A program made the position numbers and the translations under genes. Below the pieces are notes generated by a model that worked only from the letters and a program-made list of their open reading frames with translations, ran no database searches and was not told the DNA's origin. A stretch of DNA of 64,000 bases. Origin: QHXM01 sp963697975 (GTDB taxonomy: Bacteria; Acidobacteriota; Blastocatellia; Pyrinomonadales; Pyrinomonadaceae). Shown piece by piece: positions 42,876 to 52,072 of the stretch; within the stretch, counting starts at the first letter, position 1; each line of letters opens with the position of its first letter. The stretch lies in NCBI GenBank assembly GCA_963697975.1, contig OY969111.1, positions 4,030,001-4,094,000 of the forward strand, in the 5' to 3' direction.

Positions 42876-44105
42876 TTAATGTCCCTGCGAAAGTTTACCA
42901 ATCAATGTGAAGAGCGGCAGGTACATGGCAATGACGATTGAGCCGATGGTGACGCCGAGGAAGCCGATGAGGATGGGTTCGATCAGGGTGAGCAGGTTGG
43001 CGATTGCCGAGTCAACTTCCTGCTCGTAGAAGTCGGCGATCTTGGCCAGCATGGCGTCGAGCGCACCGGTCTGTTCGCCGATGCCGATCATCTGCGCGAC
43101 CATGTGTGGGAACACTTCTGTTGCCTGAAGCGGATCAACAAAGTTCTCGCCGCGCTCGACTCCAGCACGGACCTTCAGGATTGCTTGCTCGATAACCACG
43201 TTTCCCGCCGTGCGCGCCGTAATGTCGAGGGATTGCAGAATCGGCACGCCGGATGAAAGCAGCGTTGAGAGCGTGCGTGAAAAACGCGCGACGGCGATTT
43301 TACGCAGAATGTTGCCGAGGACGGGAAGCTTCAACATGATGCCGTCTATCTTCATGCGCCCGTTCGGTGTTTTATAGTAGGTGCGGAGTAAGACAACTGC
43401 CGCGACGATAGCGGCAAGGATGCCAAGCCCTCCCCATCCGGCGAGAAAGTCGCTGGTGTTGACCACAATCTGTGTCGGATACGGCAACTTCTCGCCGGGG
43501 CCGAGCAGTCCGACGAAGATTGTCTGAAACTGCGGAATCACGACGACCATAATCACGGCTATCGCCGCAATCGCCAGCAGGATGACCGCTGTCGGGTAGA
43601 TCATGGCCGAGACCACGTCTTTCTTCAGCTTGACGAGCTTCTCGATGAAGGTTGAAAGACGCTGGAGAATGAGGTCTAGAATACCGCCCGTTTCGCCCGC
43701 TTCGACCATGTTCGAGTAGAGTTGGTCAAAGACCTTCGGATGCCGCGACATCGCCGCCGCTAAGGTCGAGCCTTCTTCCACGTCCTGCCGCACCTGCAAC
43801 AAAGTCTGTTGGAAATATTTGTTCTGCTGCTGCTGCGCGAGAATGTCCAGGCACTGCACGAGCGGCAACCCGGCGTCAATCATCACCGAGAACTGGCGTG
43901 TGAAGATGGCGAGGTCTTTCGATTTGACCTTCTTCTTACCGCCGAGTTTGGGGATTCCGATCTCGCGGCCTTTCTCCTTAACGGAGGTGAGCGTGACCTG
44001 CTCGCGGCGCAAAATCTGGCGCAGGGCTTCACGATTATCTGCAACACGCTCGCCGACGACGATTTCGTTGAGTCGGTTGCGGCCTTTGAAGACGTAAGTG
44101 GGCAT
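42876..44105 (-). CDS. pilC: Type IV pilus inner-membrane platform protein
   Basis: A 409-residue protein with two type II secretion F-domains (residues 70-195 and 275-395) and three membrane spans (AVILLAIAAIAVIMVVVIP, LGILAAIVAAVVLLR, LTLIEPILIGFLGVTIGSIV). Signature stretches LAIFTRQFSVMIDAGLPLVQ and EAGETGGILDLILQRLS are typical. It anchors the PilB/PilT motors to the membrane and moves pilin subunits. AGGAG lies nine bases before ATG 44105. It is last in the minus-strand pilus cluster. Confidence 0.9.
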   Translation of the reverse strand: MPTYVFKGRNRLNEIVVGERVADNREALRQILRREQVTLTSVKEKGREIGIPKLGGKKKVKSKDLAIFTRQFSVMIDAGLPLVQCLDILAQQQQNKYFQQTLLQVRQDVEEGSTLAAAMSRHPKVFDQLYSNMVEAGETGGILDLILQRLSTFIEKLVKLKKDVVSAMIYPTAVILLAIAAIAVIMVVVIPQFQTIFVGLLGPGEKLPYPTQIVVNTSDFLAGWGGLGILAAIVAAVVLLRTYYKTPNGRMKIDGIMLKLPVLGNILRKIAVARFSRTLSTLLSSGVPILQSLDITARTAGNVVIEQAILKVRAGVERGENFVDPLQATEVFPHMVAQMIGIGEQTGALDAMLAKIADFYEQEVDSAIANLLTLIEPILIGFLGVTIGSIVIAMYLPLFTLIGKLSQGH

Positions 44106-44139
44106 GACTGAAAACTCCTGTTTGTTAGTCGCGGCTCGT

Positions 44140-44898
44140 TTAAGAGCGTAGGACTGAAGAGGCTAATGAACTAGTGATGACTTCAAACTCGCGCGTGTGT
44201 GCGTCGAATGTTTCGGGGGAAGCGCAGCAGACTACGACGTAGAGACGCCCCTGCCGTTCGATAACGTCAATCGAGGCGCGCACGGCGACGCGACGCGCGA
44301 TTGTCTGGTCGGCAATGATGCGAAGCCCCGCGCGGGCGTTTGAAGAGAGAGGCTCGACGGAAACGAGCGAAGCATTGCTGCTCAAAAAGCGTGTGGCAAG
44401 CGTGGCGGCAAGCTCCCTTTGAGCGTCTGCGCTCAAGCGCGACGGATCAGTGGTGGGAAGATTGCTGCTCTCCGTCAGAACGTAGACATTGGCGGTCGCC
44501 GAAGCGAAGCCTTCCGTTTCAATTCGGCGAAACGAACGCTGGCTGTATTTTCTTCCAGCGCTGGCGGCTCTAGCGTTAACGTGCCAGTTGCCATTCGGAA
44601 AGCTGAGGGTGAAAGCTCCCGAAGGGTCGCGGTAATAAGTGCTGCCTGCGCTTCTCGGTGTGGCGGATGAAGCAGCGACCGCATTGGACGCCGGAGGTTG
44701 GGGGACATAGAGTACGGGACGATTCAACAGGTCTTCGCTCGTCAACGAGCGCGCCGAACGTCGCCCGGCTTCCTGCGCGGAAGAGACCTGGGCGAACGCG
44801 CACGACAAAAGCACAAGCGCGCAAATGAAGCCCGCCATGCCCGGTCTGTCGCCTGTCTTTTGCCTGATACGCATCTTCGTTTTCTTATTCCTCTTCAA
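44140..44898 (-). CDS. Secreted PsbP/DUF1795-like protein in the pilus cluster
   Basis: A 252-residue protein. A basic N-terminus and hydrophobic segment (GFICALVLLSCAFAQVSSA) form a signal peptide. After a low-complexity linker comes a domain starting YYRDPSGAFTLSFPNGNW and ending with GRLYVVVCCASPETFDAH and a helix. This beta-sheet-plus-closing-helix pattern recalls PsbP/DUF1795 folds. The start may be TTG 44898 or ATG 44874. It sits between pilT (23 bases) and pilC (34 bases), so it is probably cotranscribed. A similar ending occurs in the protein at 46436. Confidence 0.6.
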   Translation of the reverse strand: MKRNKKTKMRIRQKTGDRPGMAGFICALVLLSCAFAQVSSAQEAGRRSARSLTSEDLLNRPVLYVPQPPASNAVAASSATPRSAGSTYYRDPSGAFTLSFPNGNWHVNARAASAGRKYSQRSFRRIETEGFASATANVYVLTESSNLPTTDPSRLSADAQRELAATLATRFLSSNASLVSVEPLSSNARAGLRIIADQTIARRVAVRASIDVIERQGRLYVVVCCASPETFDAHTREFEVITSSLASSVLRS

Positions 44899-44921
44899 TC
44901 CGACGTTCCTGGTCTCTGACT

Positions 44922-46118
44922 TTATCTTGGGCCGGGACGTGCCCCGATGGGTCTGGGTTGCGCGTATGGACTGGCATGCGCTCCGGGTTTCTGACCAAAA
45001 CCGTTGCCGTTGCCCGTGTTGAGTCCTGAGCCGCGATCAATCAGTTCTTTCAATTCATCCGCATTGGAAGAACGCTGCATGGCAGTTTCCAGATTGATCT
45101 GGCGCTTGTGATAGAGCGTGGCGAGCGACTGGTTGAAGGTCTGCATCCCGTACTTGTCCTGGCCTGTCTGCATCATCGAGTAAATCTGGTGAACCTTGTC
45201 TTCGCGAATCAGGTTACGGATAGCCACGTTCGGGATGAGGATTTCGAGAGCCATAGCGCGTCCGTGCCCGTCCGCTTTCGGCAGCAGCGCCTGGCACATG
45301 ATGCCTTCGAGCACGAGCGAGAGTTGGGCGCGCACCTGTGACTGCTGCTCTGAGGGGAAAACGTCAATGATGCGATTGATGGTCGAGGCCGCGGAGTTCG
45401 TATGCAGCGTGGCGAAAGTCAGGTGACCTGTTTCTGCGATGCGGAGCGCGGATTCGATGGTTTCGAGGTCGCGCATTTCACCGACGAGCACCACGTCCGG
45501 GTCTTGACGCAGGGCGGTTCTGAGCGCTTCGGCGAAGCCGCGCGTGTCGGCGTTGACTTCGCGCTGATTGACCAGACAGCTTTTGTGATTGTGAAGAAAC
45601 TCAATCGGGTCTTCGATGGTCAGAATGTGCTCGTGGCGATCCGTGTTGATCTTGTCAATCATGGCGGCGAGCGTCGTTGATTTACCTGAGCCGGTTGGCC
45701 CTGTGACCAGAATCAAGCCGCGCGGTTTATCGCACATCGTCTTGACGACGGGCGGCAGACCCAGTGCTTCAAACGGCTTAATCTCATAGGGAATGGCGCG
45801 AAAGACTGCGCCGACCGCGCCGCGCTGGTTGAAGATGTTGGCGCGAAAGCGTGAGAGACCCTTGACGCCGAAAGAGAAGTCCAACTCAAGATTCTCTTCA
45901 AAGCGGTGCTTCTGCGCGTCTGTCAAAACGGAGTAAGCAAGCTGCTTGGTATCTGCGGAGGTGAGAACCTTGTAGCCTTCGAGTTGGCGCAAGTGTCCAT
46001 CAACGCGAATCTGCGGCGGGGTGTTGGTTGTCAGATGAAGGTCTGAGCCGCCGAACTCTGAGAGCTTTTTCAATAGCTCGGAGAGCGTAATCTGCGGGAC
46101 AGTTTCATTTAATGCCAT
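44922..46118 (-). CDS. pilT: Type IV pilus retraction ATPase
   Basis: A 398-residue hexameric ATPase powering pilus disassembly and twitching. Walker A GPTGSGKST (140-148), Asp box (ILTIEDPIEFLH), Walker B (DVVLVGEMRDLETIESAL) and His box (GHLTFATLHTNSAAST) are all intact. The C-terminal tail is proline/glycine-rich and longer than in typical PilT. AAGGAG five bases before ATG 46118 supports the start. It lies inside the pilB-pilT-pilC cluster. Confidence 0.93.
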   Translation of the reverse strand: MALNETVPQITLSELLKKLSEFGGSDLHLTTNTPPQIRVDGHLRQLEGYKVLTSADTKQLAYSVLTDAQKHRFEENLELDFSFGVKGLSRFRANIFNQRGAVGAVFRAIPYEIKPFEALGLPPVVKTMCDKPRGLILVTGPTGSGKSTTLAAMIDKINTDRHEHILTIEDPIEFLHNHKSCLVNQREVNADTRGFAEALRTALRQDPDVVLVGEMRDLETIESALRIAETGHLTFATLHTNSAASTINRIIDVFPSEQQSQVRAQLSLVLEGIMCQALLPKADGHGRAMALEILIPNVAIRNLIREDKVHQIYSMMQTGQDKYGMQTFNQSLATLYHKRQINLETAMQRSSNADELKELIDRGSGLNTGNGNGFGQKPGAHASPYAQPRPIGARPGPR

Positions 46119-46180
46119 AAAATCTCCTTGGGGCTTTTTGTTTCGGAGGCGAGAACCCTGGTAAGTAGTATGTGAGAGCG

Positions 46181-46378
46181 TTAGGCTTGCTTGTTGTAAC
46201 TTTTGACGAAGACGTATAGTCCGGCGACGCCAAGTGTGATGCCCGTTATCAAATTGCCATATTGACCGGAGGCGAATCCGCTTTCTCCTGATCGCGGCTG
46301 ATCGTCTCCTAAAATATGGCCGAGAGTAAGGAAGCTACCGAAGAGAAAAAAGAGCGCCCCTGACACACGATAAAGCAC
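46181..46378 (-). CDS. Tiny two-span membrane protein
   Basis: A 65-residue protein starting at GTG, with GGAGG nine bases upstream, which makes the gene credible despite its size. Two hydrophobic stretches (VSGALFFLFGSFLTLGHIL and LITGITLGVAGLYVFV) flank a polar loop. No family is recognised. It lies between the 46436 gene and pilT on the same strand. Confidence 0.55.
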   Translation of the reverse strand: MLYRVSGALFFLFGSFLTLGHILGDDQPRSGESGFASGQYGNLITGITLGVAGLYVFVKSYNKQA

Positions 46379-46435
46379 TGAAGTTAGCCTCCATCAGAAA
46401 ATCGGTTATGCGTTTGATAACCTCAGCTTCGACCG

Positions 46436-47257
46436 TTAGCGTTGCGAAGTCTCCAAAGGTATCGAGCGGCTGTTGGCGTGGAGCGAAGCCATCAACTGAG
46501 CGGATTCTCCGGCCATGCGGTCGGCGAATTCCGGCAGCGAGTTGGTGGCCAAGCTGTAGATGCGGCCTTCGACTTCGGTGAAGTAAAAGACCCAGGAAAG
46601 TTGCGGACTGCGACCGTCACTTGAAGCAGCGGTTTGCGCGAGAACGATGAAGACGGGACGGCCACCGATCTCACGCTGAAAGTCATTGACGACCCAACCG
46701 CCTTCCGAAACCATTTTGTCAATCACCGTGCGACGCAGTTCTTTGAAGGAAACTCCTCCGGGAAGGCTGCGTTGCGTTCTGGCCGTCAAGACAGGCTGCC
46801 CGACTGAGGCGTAAAGATTAACGATTGAAAGCGCGGCCCCACCAACCGCTCGCCCATCCTGTGCGTTGACGACAAACTTGGTCTCGCCGTTTGCACCGGC
46901 ACGCCTCGCCCAACCATTCGGAATCATAGGGTTCAATCCGCTGCCCGGATTCTTAGAGATGCTCACGGTGGAGAGCTTAGTGGGCAACGCTGCGCCTTTG
47001 TGGCTGTCGGCCATCGAATTCAGATTCGTGGCTTTCCGGCGTGTGTGGAGCAGAGCTTGCTGGCGTCTGAGCGCGGCACGCTTGCGACGAAGCCGTGCGC
47101 GGTAGCGACGCCACCAGGCGCGTGAATGGCGACGCCCCATGTTGGAACGACGACTGATGGACGAACGTCCGTTGCGATGCGCCGACGAATCGCTCGTCGG
47201 CAGCATCACGATAACTGAAACCAGAACTAGCAGAGATAAAGCGGCAGCGCGCAGCAT
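46436..47257 (-). CDS. Secreted basic protein with PsbP-like C-terminus, pilus cluster
   Basis: A 273-residue protein. ATG 47257 has GAGGTGAAAG upstream and avoids overlapping pilB, so the frame's earlier start at 47296 is rejected. The signal peptide (LRAAALSLLVLVSVIVML) is followed by a very Arg-rich stretch (RRHSRAWWRRYRARLRRKRA) and a beta-rich domain. The ending LSWVFYFTEVEGRIYSLATN and closing helix resemble the protein at 44140. The basic stretch may bind envelope polymers or DNA; that is speculation. It starts 16 bases after pilB ends. Confidence 0.6.
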   Translation of the reverse strand: MLRAAALSLLVLVSVIVMLPTSDSSAHRNGRSSISRRSNMGRRHSRAWWRRYRARLRRKRAALRRQQALLHTRRKATNLNSMADSHKGAALPTKLSTVSISKNPGSGLNPMIPNGWARRAGANGETKFVVNAQDGRAVGGAALSIVNLYASVGQPVLTARTQRSLPGGVSFKELRRTVIDKMVSEGGWVVNDFQREIGGRPVFIVLAQTAASSDGRSPQLSWVFYFTEVEGRIYSLATNSLPEFADRMAGESAQLMASLHANSRSIPLETSQR

Positions 47258-47273
47258 AATTCTTTCACCTCGT

Positions 47274-49085
47274 CTAAGCCACCGTCTCCCGCACAACTTC
47301 TTCGATGGTGGTAATTCCGTTGCGTATCTTGTGGAGGCCGGATTCGCGGAGCGTAATCATGCCGTCGTCTATGGCTTTTTTGCGAAGCTCCAAAGCCGAA
47401 GCGCCGATCAGGATTAACTCGCGGATGTCGTCCGTCACTTCCATCACTTCATAGAGACCGACCCGGCCTTTGTAACCAGTGTTGTTGCAGGTCTGGCAGC
47501 CGCGTCCCTTGTACATCGTCAGATTCTTGACTTCTTCAGCCGTAAAGCCGATCTCAAGCATAGCTTCCGCAGGCATCGAATGCTCTGTCTTACATTCTTT
47601 GCAGATGCGGCGGATGAGGCGCTGCGCTTGAATGAGGTTCACCGAGGTGGCGACAAGAAAAGGCTCTATGCCCATGTTCATCAGACGCGAGATGGTTGAG
47701 GGAGCGTCGTTCGTGTGGAGTGTGGAGAGAACGAGGTGACCTGTCAGAGCGGCCTTGATAGCGATCTCGGCGGTCTCGAAATCGCGGACTTCGCCGACGA
47801 GAATGATGTTCGGGTCCTGGCGAAGGAAGGAACGAAGAGCGGCGGCAAAGTTAAGACCGATCTGCTCTTTCATCTGAACCTGATTGACGCCCGCGAGGTT
47901 AAACTCGACAGGGTCTTCGGCGGTCATGATGTTAGTCTGGGTCGTGTTCAGCGATTGCAGCGCCGAGTAGAGCGTGTTGGTTTTACCGGAGCCGGTCGGG
48001 CCGGTCACGAGCACCATGCCGTAAGGGCGTGAGATGTTGCGTTGAAACTTGACGAGCGACTCAGGCTCGAAACCGAGCTTCGTCATGTCGAGCATTAGAT
48101 TCTCTTTGTCGAGCAGGCGAAGCACAACCTTTTCGCCAAAGAGTGTCGGCAGAGTCGAGACGCGGAAATCCAACTCACGCGAACGAGAGTCAACCTTGAC
48201 CTTGATCTTAATACGACCGTCCTGCGGCAGTCGCTTTTCCGAAATGTCGAGCTTCGACATGATCTTGAGACGCGAGATCATCGCATCGCGCATCTTCAGA
48301 GGCGGATGCATCACGTCATAAAGCACGCCGTCAATGCGGAAGCGGATGCGTAGTTCTTTTTCGTATGGCTCGATGTGAATGTCGGAGGCTCCACGACGGA
48401 GCGCGTCAACCATGAGGACGTTGACGAGACGCACGACGGGCGCGTCTTCGCTCATGCGCGAAAGTGTTGAGAGGTCTATCTCCTCATTGTCTTCGATGAC
48501 TTCGAGACCTTCGGCGGCTTCCGTATCGAAGTCCAGACTACCGAGCGAGACCAGATCGGCATTCGTGATTCCACCATGATGCCCGTTGCCGTTGCCGTTT
48601 CGGCCCATGCCGCTGATTTCAACTTCAGGCTCGCCTATCGTGGCCAGCTCAATCTCGCGTGAAGAGCTGTAATATTTGGCAATGGCTTCCTGAACGCTTG
48701 CTTCGGAAACGACGACGGGTTCGATATTGAGTCCCGTCATGAACTTGATGTCGTCCATGGCGAAGACATTGGTGGGATCAACCATCGCCAGCGTCAGACT
48801 TGCGCCGACGCGGGAGAGGGGAAGCACAGAGTATTTCTGCGCCACTTCCTGCGGGATGAGGCGGATAACGGAAGGCTCTATGTCGAAGAGTTCGAGATTG
48901 ACGGATGGAACACCGTACTGGCGGGAAAGCACAGCCGTGATCATGTCGTCGGAGACGAGTCCCATCTTGACGAGATTGAAGCCGAGACGGCCACCATGAG
49001 CACGCTGATAATCGAGAGCTTCGCGCAATTGCTGCGCGCTAAGGAGATTTTCGCGGACAAGGATTTCGCCTAGTTTGGCTGACAT
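47274..49085 (-). CDS. pilB: Type IV pilus assembly ATPase
   Basis: A 603-residue GspE-family ATPase that drives pilus extension. The N-terminal MshEN domain (residues 1-150, LGEILVRENLLSAQQLREAL), which in relatives binds cyclic-di-GMP, is followed by the ATPase core: Walker A VTGPTGSGKTNTLYSAL, Asp box MTAEDPVEF, Walker B NIILVGEVRDFETAEIA and His box GHLVLSTLHTNDAPST. The tetracysteine metal site is present (RRICKECKTEH; GCQTCNNTGYKG). It is the first gene of the minus-strand pilus cluster. Confidence 0.93.
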   Translation of the reverse strand: MSAKLGEILVRENLLSAQQLREALDYQRAHGGRLGFNLVKMGLVSDDMITAVLSRQYGVPSVNLELFDIEPSVIRLIPQEVAQKYSVLPLSRVGASLTLAMVDPTNVFAMDDIKFMTGLNIEPVVVSEASVQEAIAKYYSSSREIELATIGEPEVEISGMGRNGNGNGHHGGITNADLVSLGSLDFDTEAAEGLEVIEDNEEIDLSTLSRMSEDAPVVRLVNVLMVDALRRGASDIHIEPYEKELRIRFRIDGVLYDVMHPPLKMRDAMISRLKIMSKLDISEKRLPQDGRIKIKVKVDSRSRELDFRVSTLPTLFGEKVVLRLLDKENLMLDMTKLGFEPESLVKFQRNISRPYGMVLVTGPTGSGKTNTLYSALQSLNTTQTNIMTAEDPVEFNLAGVNQVQMKEQIGLNFAAALRSFLRQDPNIILVGEVRDFETAEIAIKAALTGHLVLSTLHTNDAPSTISRLMNMGIEPFLVATSVNLIQAQRLIRRICKECKTEHSMPAEAMLEIGFTAEEVKNLTMYKGRGCQTCNNTGYKGRVGLYEVMEVTDDIRELILIGASALELRKKAIDDGMITLRESGLHKIRNGITTIEEVVRETVA

Positions 49086-49287
49086 CTTTTAGAAGTTCCA
49101 GCAGAGAATTGCTTCAAAAGGGGGTAGGGCGTTGAAGTTTGGTCGCAGATGGATGCTAAGACAGAACATCCCAACCTAAACATAAAACATAGGCAACGAT
49201 GTTTGCCATCGTTGCTCAAATGCATATTACAGTTTAACTAAGGTGGGTGTCAAGATGATAATTTGTTCAATCAAATTGACATAAGAA

Positions 49288-49320
49288 GGCCGCGCCGGAA
49301 GACGATTATCCGGCGCGGCC
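49288..49320. terminator. Perfect 12-bp GC-rich hairpin
   Basis: GGCCGCGCCGGA (49288-49299) pairs perfectly with TCCGGCGCGGCC (49309-49320), with a nine-base loop. It lies just beyond the stop of the minus-strand TPR gene and reads TTCTT after the stem on that strand. Confidence 0.75.
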
Positions 49321-49349
49321 CTAGTGAAATGAGTTGATTTGAGGCTTTT

Positions 49350-50642
49350 TTAACCGCGACGGCGACCGCCGGTCGTGGCCTTCTCCGGTTTAACGTTCTC
49401 CTGGCTCTTTAGATAATCGAGCGCATCTTTTGCCGAGGCGCGCAGTTTATGTGTTTCAGGAGCTTTATCCACAAAACGCTGTAAATAGTTCGCGGCTTCC
49501 TGAAATTTGGCCTTGTCGCCGGATTGGAAGAGGGCTAAGCCTGCTCCGAGCATCGCGTCTACATTTTCCGGGTCAGTGGCAATGATTTTCTGAAATTCCG
49601 CGTATGCTTTGTCCGACGAGCCGGAATCGAGCAGCATCTGCGCGGCGTCAAGCTGCGCCTTGGTTTTCTTGGCGGGGTCTGTTTCCAAAGCGATATATTC
49701 CTGATAGGCTGCAAGCCCAACGTCGGCCTGTGTCGGATCGCCTTTTGAGACGAACAGGCGATAAGCATCGGCGCGAGCTAAAGCCGCTAGAAGCTTATTC
49801 TTATTGTAGCTCTGAACAGCGGTCGCTTCGGTGGGAGCAGGCTCGGCCTTCATAAAGTCCACCGCTTTACCAGCGGTTGCTGCGGCTTCTCGCCAATCCT
49901 TAATCGCAGCCTCGCGGCTGGATTTTTGTAAGGCTTCATCCTTCGAGGTGATGGCCTCGTTATAACGCTGAATCCCACGATTCGTGAGCGCGACTGCCTT
50001 GTTCGTCAAGAGTACGGGCTGTCCGGGATGCGTCGGATCAATGTTTATTCCCTCGTCGTATTGAGCGATAGCTGCTTCATAATTCTTGGCGGCAAGGAAT
50101 TCGTTACCGGCTTTGGCAGTACGGTTGACGACCGCGTTGGCTTCTTCAATCTTTTTGTTGCCCGCTTCGATCTCCGCGTTCTTGGTTATTAAGTCTTCGC
50201 GCTTCTTCTTGTCTTCCGCGCTCTCCCCACCTCCCGAATTAGCTGGAGCGGCTTTCGTCATGGACTTCGCTTCGGCGTCAGTCAAGCGTTTGCCGTCTCC
50301 GGGCGAGAGCGTGAGTTGGTAGTTCACATCGCGTCCGGCTTTCACATCGCTGACGATGTCAGGTCTGGCATTGGGAGCGCTGGCCGCGATGATGTAAGTA
50401 CCGGCGTAAAAAAGCCCCGCAAATACGAACTTACCTTTTTTGTCGGCCTTGGTGCTTTGCTTGCCTGGAAGGTCTACGCGGAAAACGTCAATGACTGCTC
50501 CGGCAGCCGGAACCGTTGTTCCATCAGCCTGCTTCATCACGACTTCGCCAAACAGTTGTCCGGTTTGCGCGGAGACGGCCAGATTGCTCAGCAGCAGCAT
50601 GGCCGCTGCTACAAAAGTAAAGAAAAAGTATTTGCGTCGCAT
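49350..50642 (-). CDS. Secreted carboxypeptidase-regulatory / TPR protein
   Basis: A 430-residue protein. ATG 50642 has GGAGGAAG seven bases upstream, so the longer frame to 50726 is rejected. Signal peptide (FFFTFVAAAMLLLSNLAVSA), then a carboxypeptidase-regulatory-like beta domain (residues 28-120; FGEVVMKQADG, GKFVFAGLFYAGTYII). A helical part with several TPR units follows (AIAQYDEGINIDPTHPG, AYAEFQKIIATDPENV). It ends in a basic tail. Likely a periplasmic or outer-membrane scaffold; function unknown. Confidence 0.7.
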   Translation of the reverse strand: MRRKYFFFTFVAAAMLLLSNLAVSAQTGQLFGEVVMKQADGTTVPAAGAVIDVFRVDLPGKQSTKADKKGKFVFAGLFYAGTYIIAASAPNARPDIVSDVKAGRDVNYQLTLSPGDGKRLTDAEAKSMTKAAPANSGGGESAEDKKKREDLITKNAEIEAGNKKIEEANAVVNRTAKAGNEFLAAKNYEAAIAQYDEGINIDPTHPGQPVLLTNKAVALTNRGIQRYNEAITSKDEALQKSSREAAIKDWREAAATAGKAVDFMKAEPAPTEATAVQSYNKNKLLAALARADAYRLFVSKGDPTQADVGLAAYQEYIALETDPAKKTKAQLDAAQMLLDSGSSDKAYAEFQKIIATDPENVDAMLGAGLALFQSGDKAKFQEAANYLQRFVDKAPETHKLRASAKDALDYLKSQENVKPEKATTGGRRRG

Positions 50643-50995
50643 AATGAAACTTCCTCCAGAGATTATCAAACCCTCATGGACGTAAGGGCTTGAATAGGAT
50701 GCAGTGGACAATAAACGGGTTGTCATTCAAATACTTGAGAAACCGCTCATTTGTCAACACTTAATTGGGAGAAACGAATGCGAATCAAGTGAGCGTACAA
50801 TCAACTTTCGGCACTTGTTTTTCGTCCTCAGAATTTATCTTACTGCGCACTGCGTGTCAAAGACGCCGGTGGAATCATTTGTGCGTGCGTGCGCGCGGTC
50901 AGGCACAACAATCGTCCGCGTCAGGCATCAAAGCCATTCAGAGCGCGCCCGGAAAGAGCGTGGTTCGTGATAGCATAGAGGCATCAAGCGGGTTG

Positions 50996-51967
50996 ATGAC
51001 CGAAAGCCCCGTGAGCCAGACAAACGTACAAACGCAGAAACTCGTCAACGAAGGCACGGCACGGCTGCTGGCGCGTGCAGCGGATGCCCGTCTCCTCGAC
51101 GTAGAAGCGCTCGCGCCGCGTGTGCGCGCAGCGCTCGACAAGTATCTTTTGTCTGCGGACGCTATTGCTTCGGCGCAAGCCGTTAACGACTTCATAGATG
51201 GGCTTCATGCAGATGATCTCTGTTTGATTGTGGCGTGCGAGCGCGGCGACCAGCAGGCTTGGAGCGATTTGGTCGCGCAGTTTGGAACAACCGTCAGGTC
51301 GGCTGCGCGCTCTGCGAGTTCTAACGAGGATGCGGCGGAAGATTTGGCGCAATCCATCTGGGCTGAGTTGCACGGCCTCAAAGTACGCGACGATGGCCGC
51401 CCGTCAGGCAAGATTGCTTACTATTCGGGGCGCGGCTCGCTTGGCGGTTGGCTGCGCGCGGTGGTCGGCCAACTGGCAATCGACCAGCATCGAAAATCTT
51501 CCAGATTAGTGCAAACAGAGCTTGATACGGATTTTGACCGCCTGGCGCGTGAGTCTCATCAGGGTGAGGAATCTTTCAGCGCGACACATGCTCCGCCCGA
51601 CCCGGAAAGCGCGCTCGCCGAGCAGCGGGCTGCGGGTGATGTCGAAGCGGCGCTCGCGCAAACTCTACAGGAACTGGCCCCGGAAGACAGGCTTCTCGTC
51701 AAGCTCTACTATTTCGACGGCCTGCGCCTTCGTGAAGCTGGCGCGGTGCTGGGCGTGCATGAAGCGACGGCCAGCCGCCGCCTGACGCGCATTCACGCGG
51801 AGGTGCGCGAGCGTGTCGAGGCGAATTTGATGGAAGCGCACGGCTGGACGCGAGGAGAAACGACGCGCTCGCTTTCCGAGGCCGCGATGCATCTGGAGAG
51901 CGATCTGGAATTGATGCTCACAAGCGAGAATGCGGGAACTGAGCGTCCCGCTGGGCGAGAGGAATAA
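50996..51967 (+). CDS. ECF-like sigma-70 family RNA polymerase sigma factor
   Basis: A 323-residue protein. Region 2 (CLIVACERGDQQAWSDLVAQ, then SNEDAAEDLAQSIWAEL and YYSGRGSLGGWLRAVV) and region 4 (LAPEDRLLVKLYYFDGLRL, REAGAVLGVHEATASRRL) are clear. An N-terminal extension of about 70 residues is unusual for a plain ECF factor. The start is uncertain: ATG 50996 lacks a strong Shine-Dalgarno and upstream GTG codons are possible. The anti-sigma gene follows 105 bases downstream, a standard pairing. Confidence 0.8.
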   Translation: MTESPVSQTNVQTQKLVNEGTARLLARAADARLLDVEALAPRVRAALDKYLLSADAIASAQAVNDFIDGLHADDLCLIVACERGDQQAWSDLVAQFGTTVRSAARSASSNEDAAEDLAQSIWAELHGLKVRDDGRPSGKIAYYSGRGSLGGWLRAVVGQLAIDQHRKSSRLVQTELDTDFDRLARESHQGEESFSATHAPPDPESALAEQRAAGDVEAALAQTLQELAPEDRLLVKLYYFDGLRLREAGAVLGVHEATASRRLTRIHAEVRERVEANLMEAHGWTRGETTRSLSEAAMHLESDLELMLTSENAGTERPAGREE

Positions 51968-52072
51968 GTTTGATGAAAAGCGTGCTAAAGAGGAGCTATG
52001 GCTGCAAGCGAAACGGCTACGGAGCGTTCTTTAGTCAGTCGCGCTAATCACGACGTGATTCCTTGAATTTAG

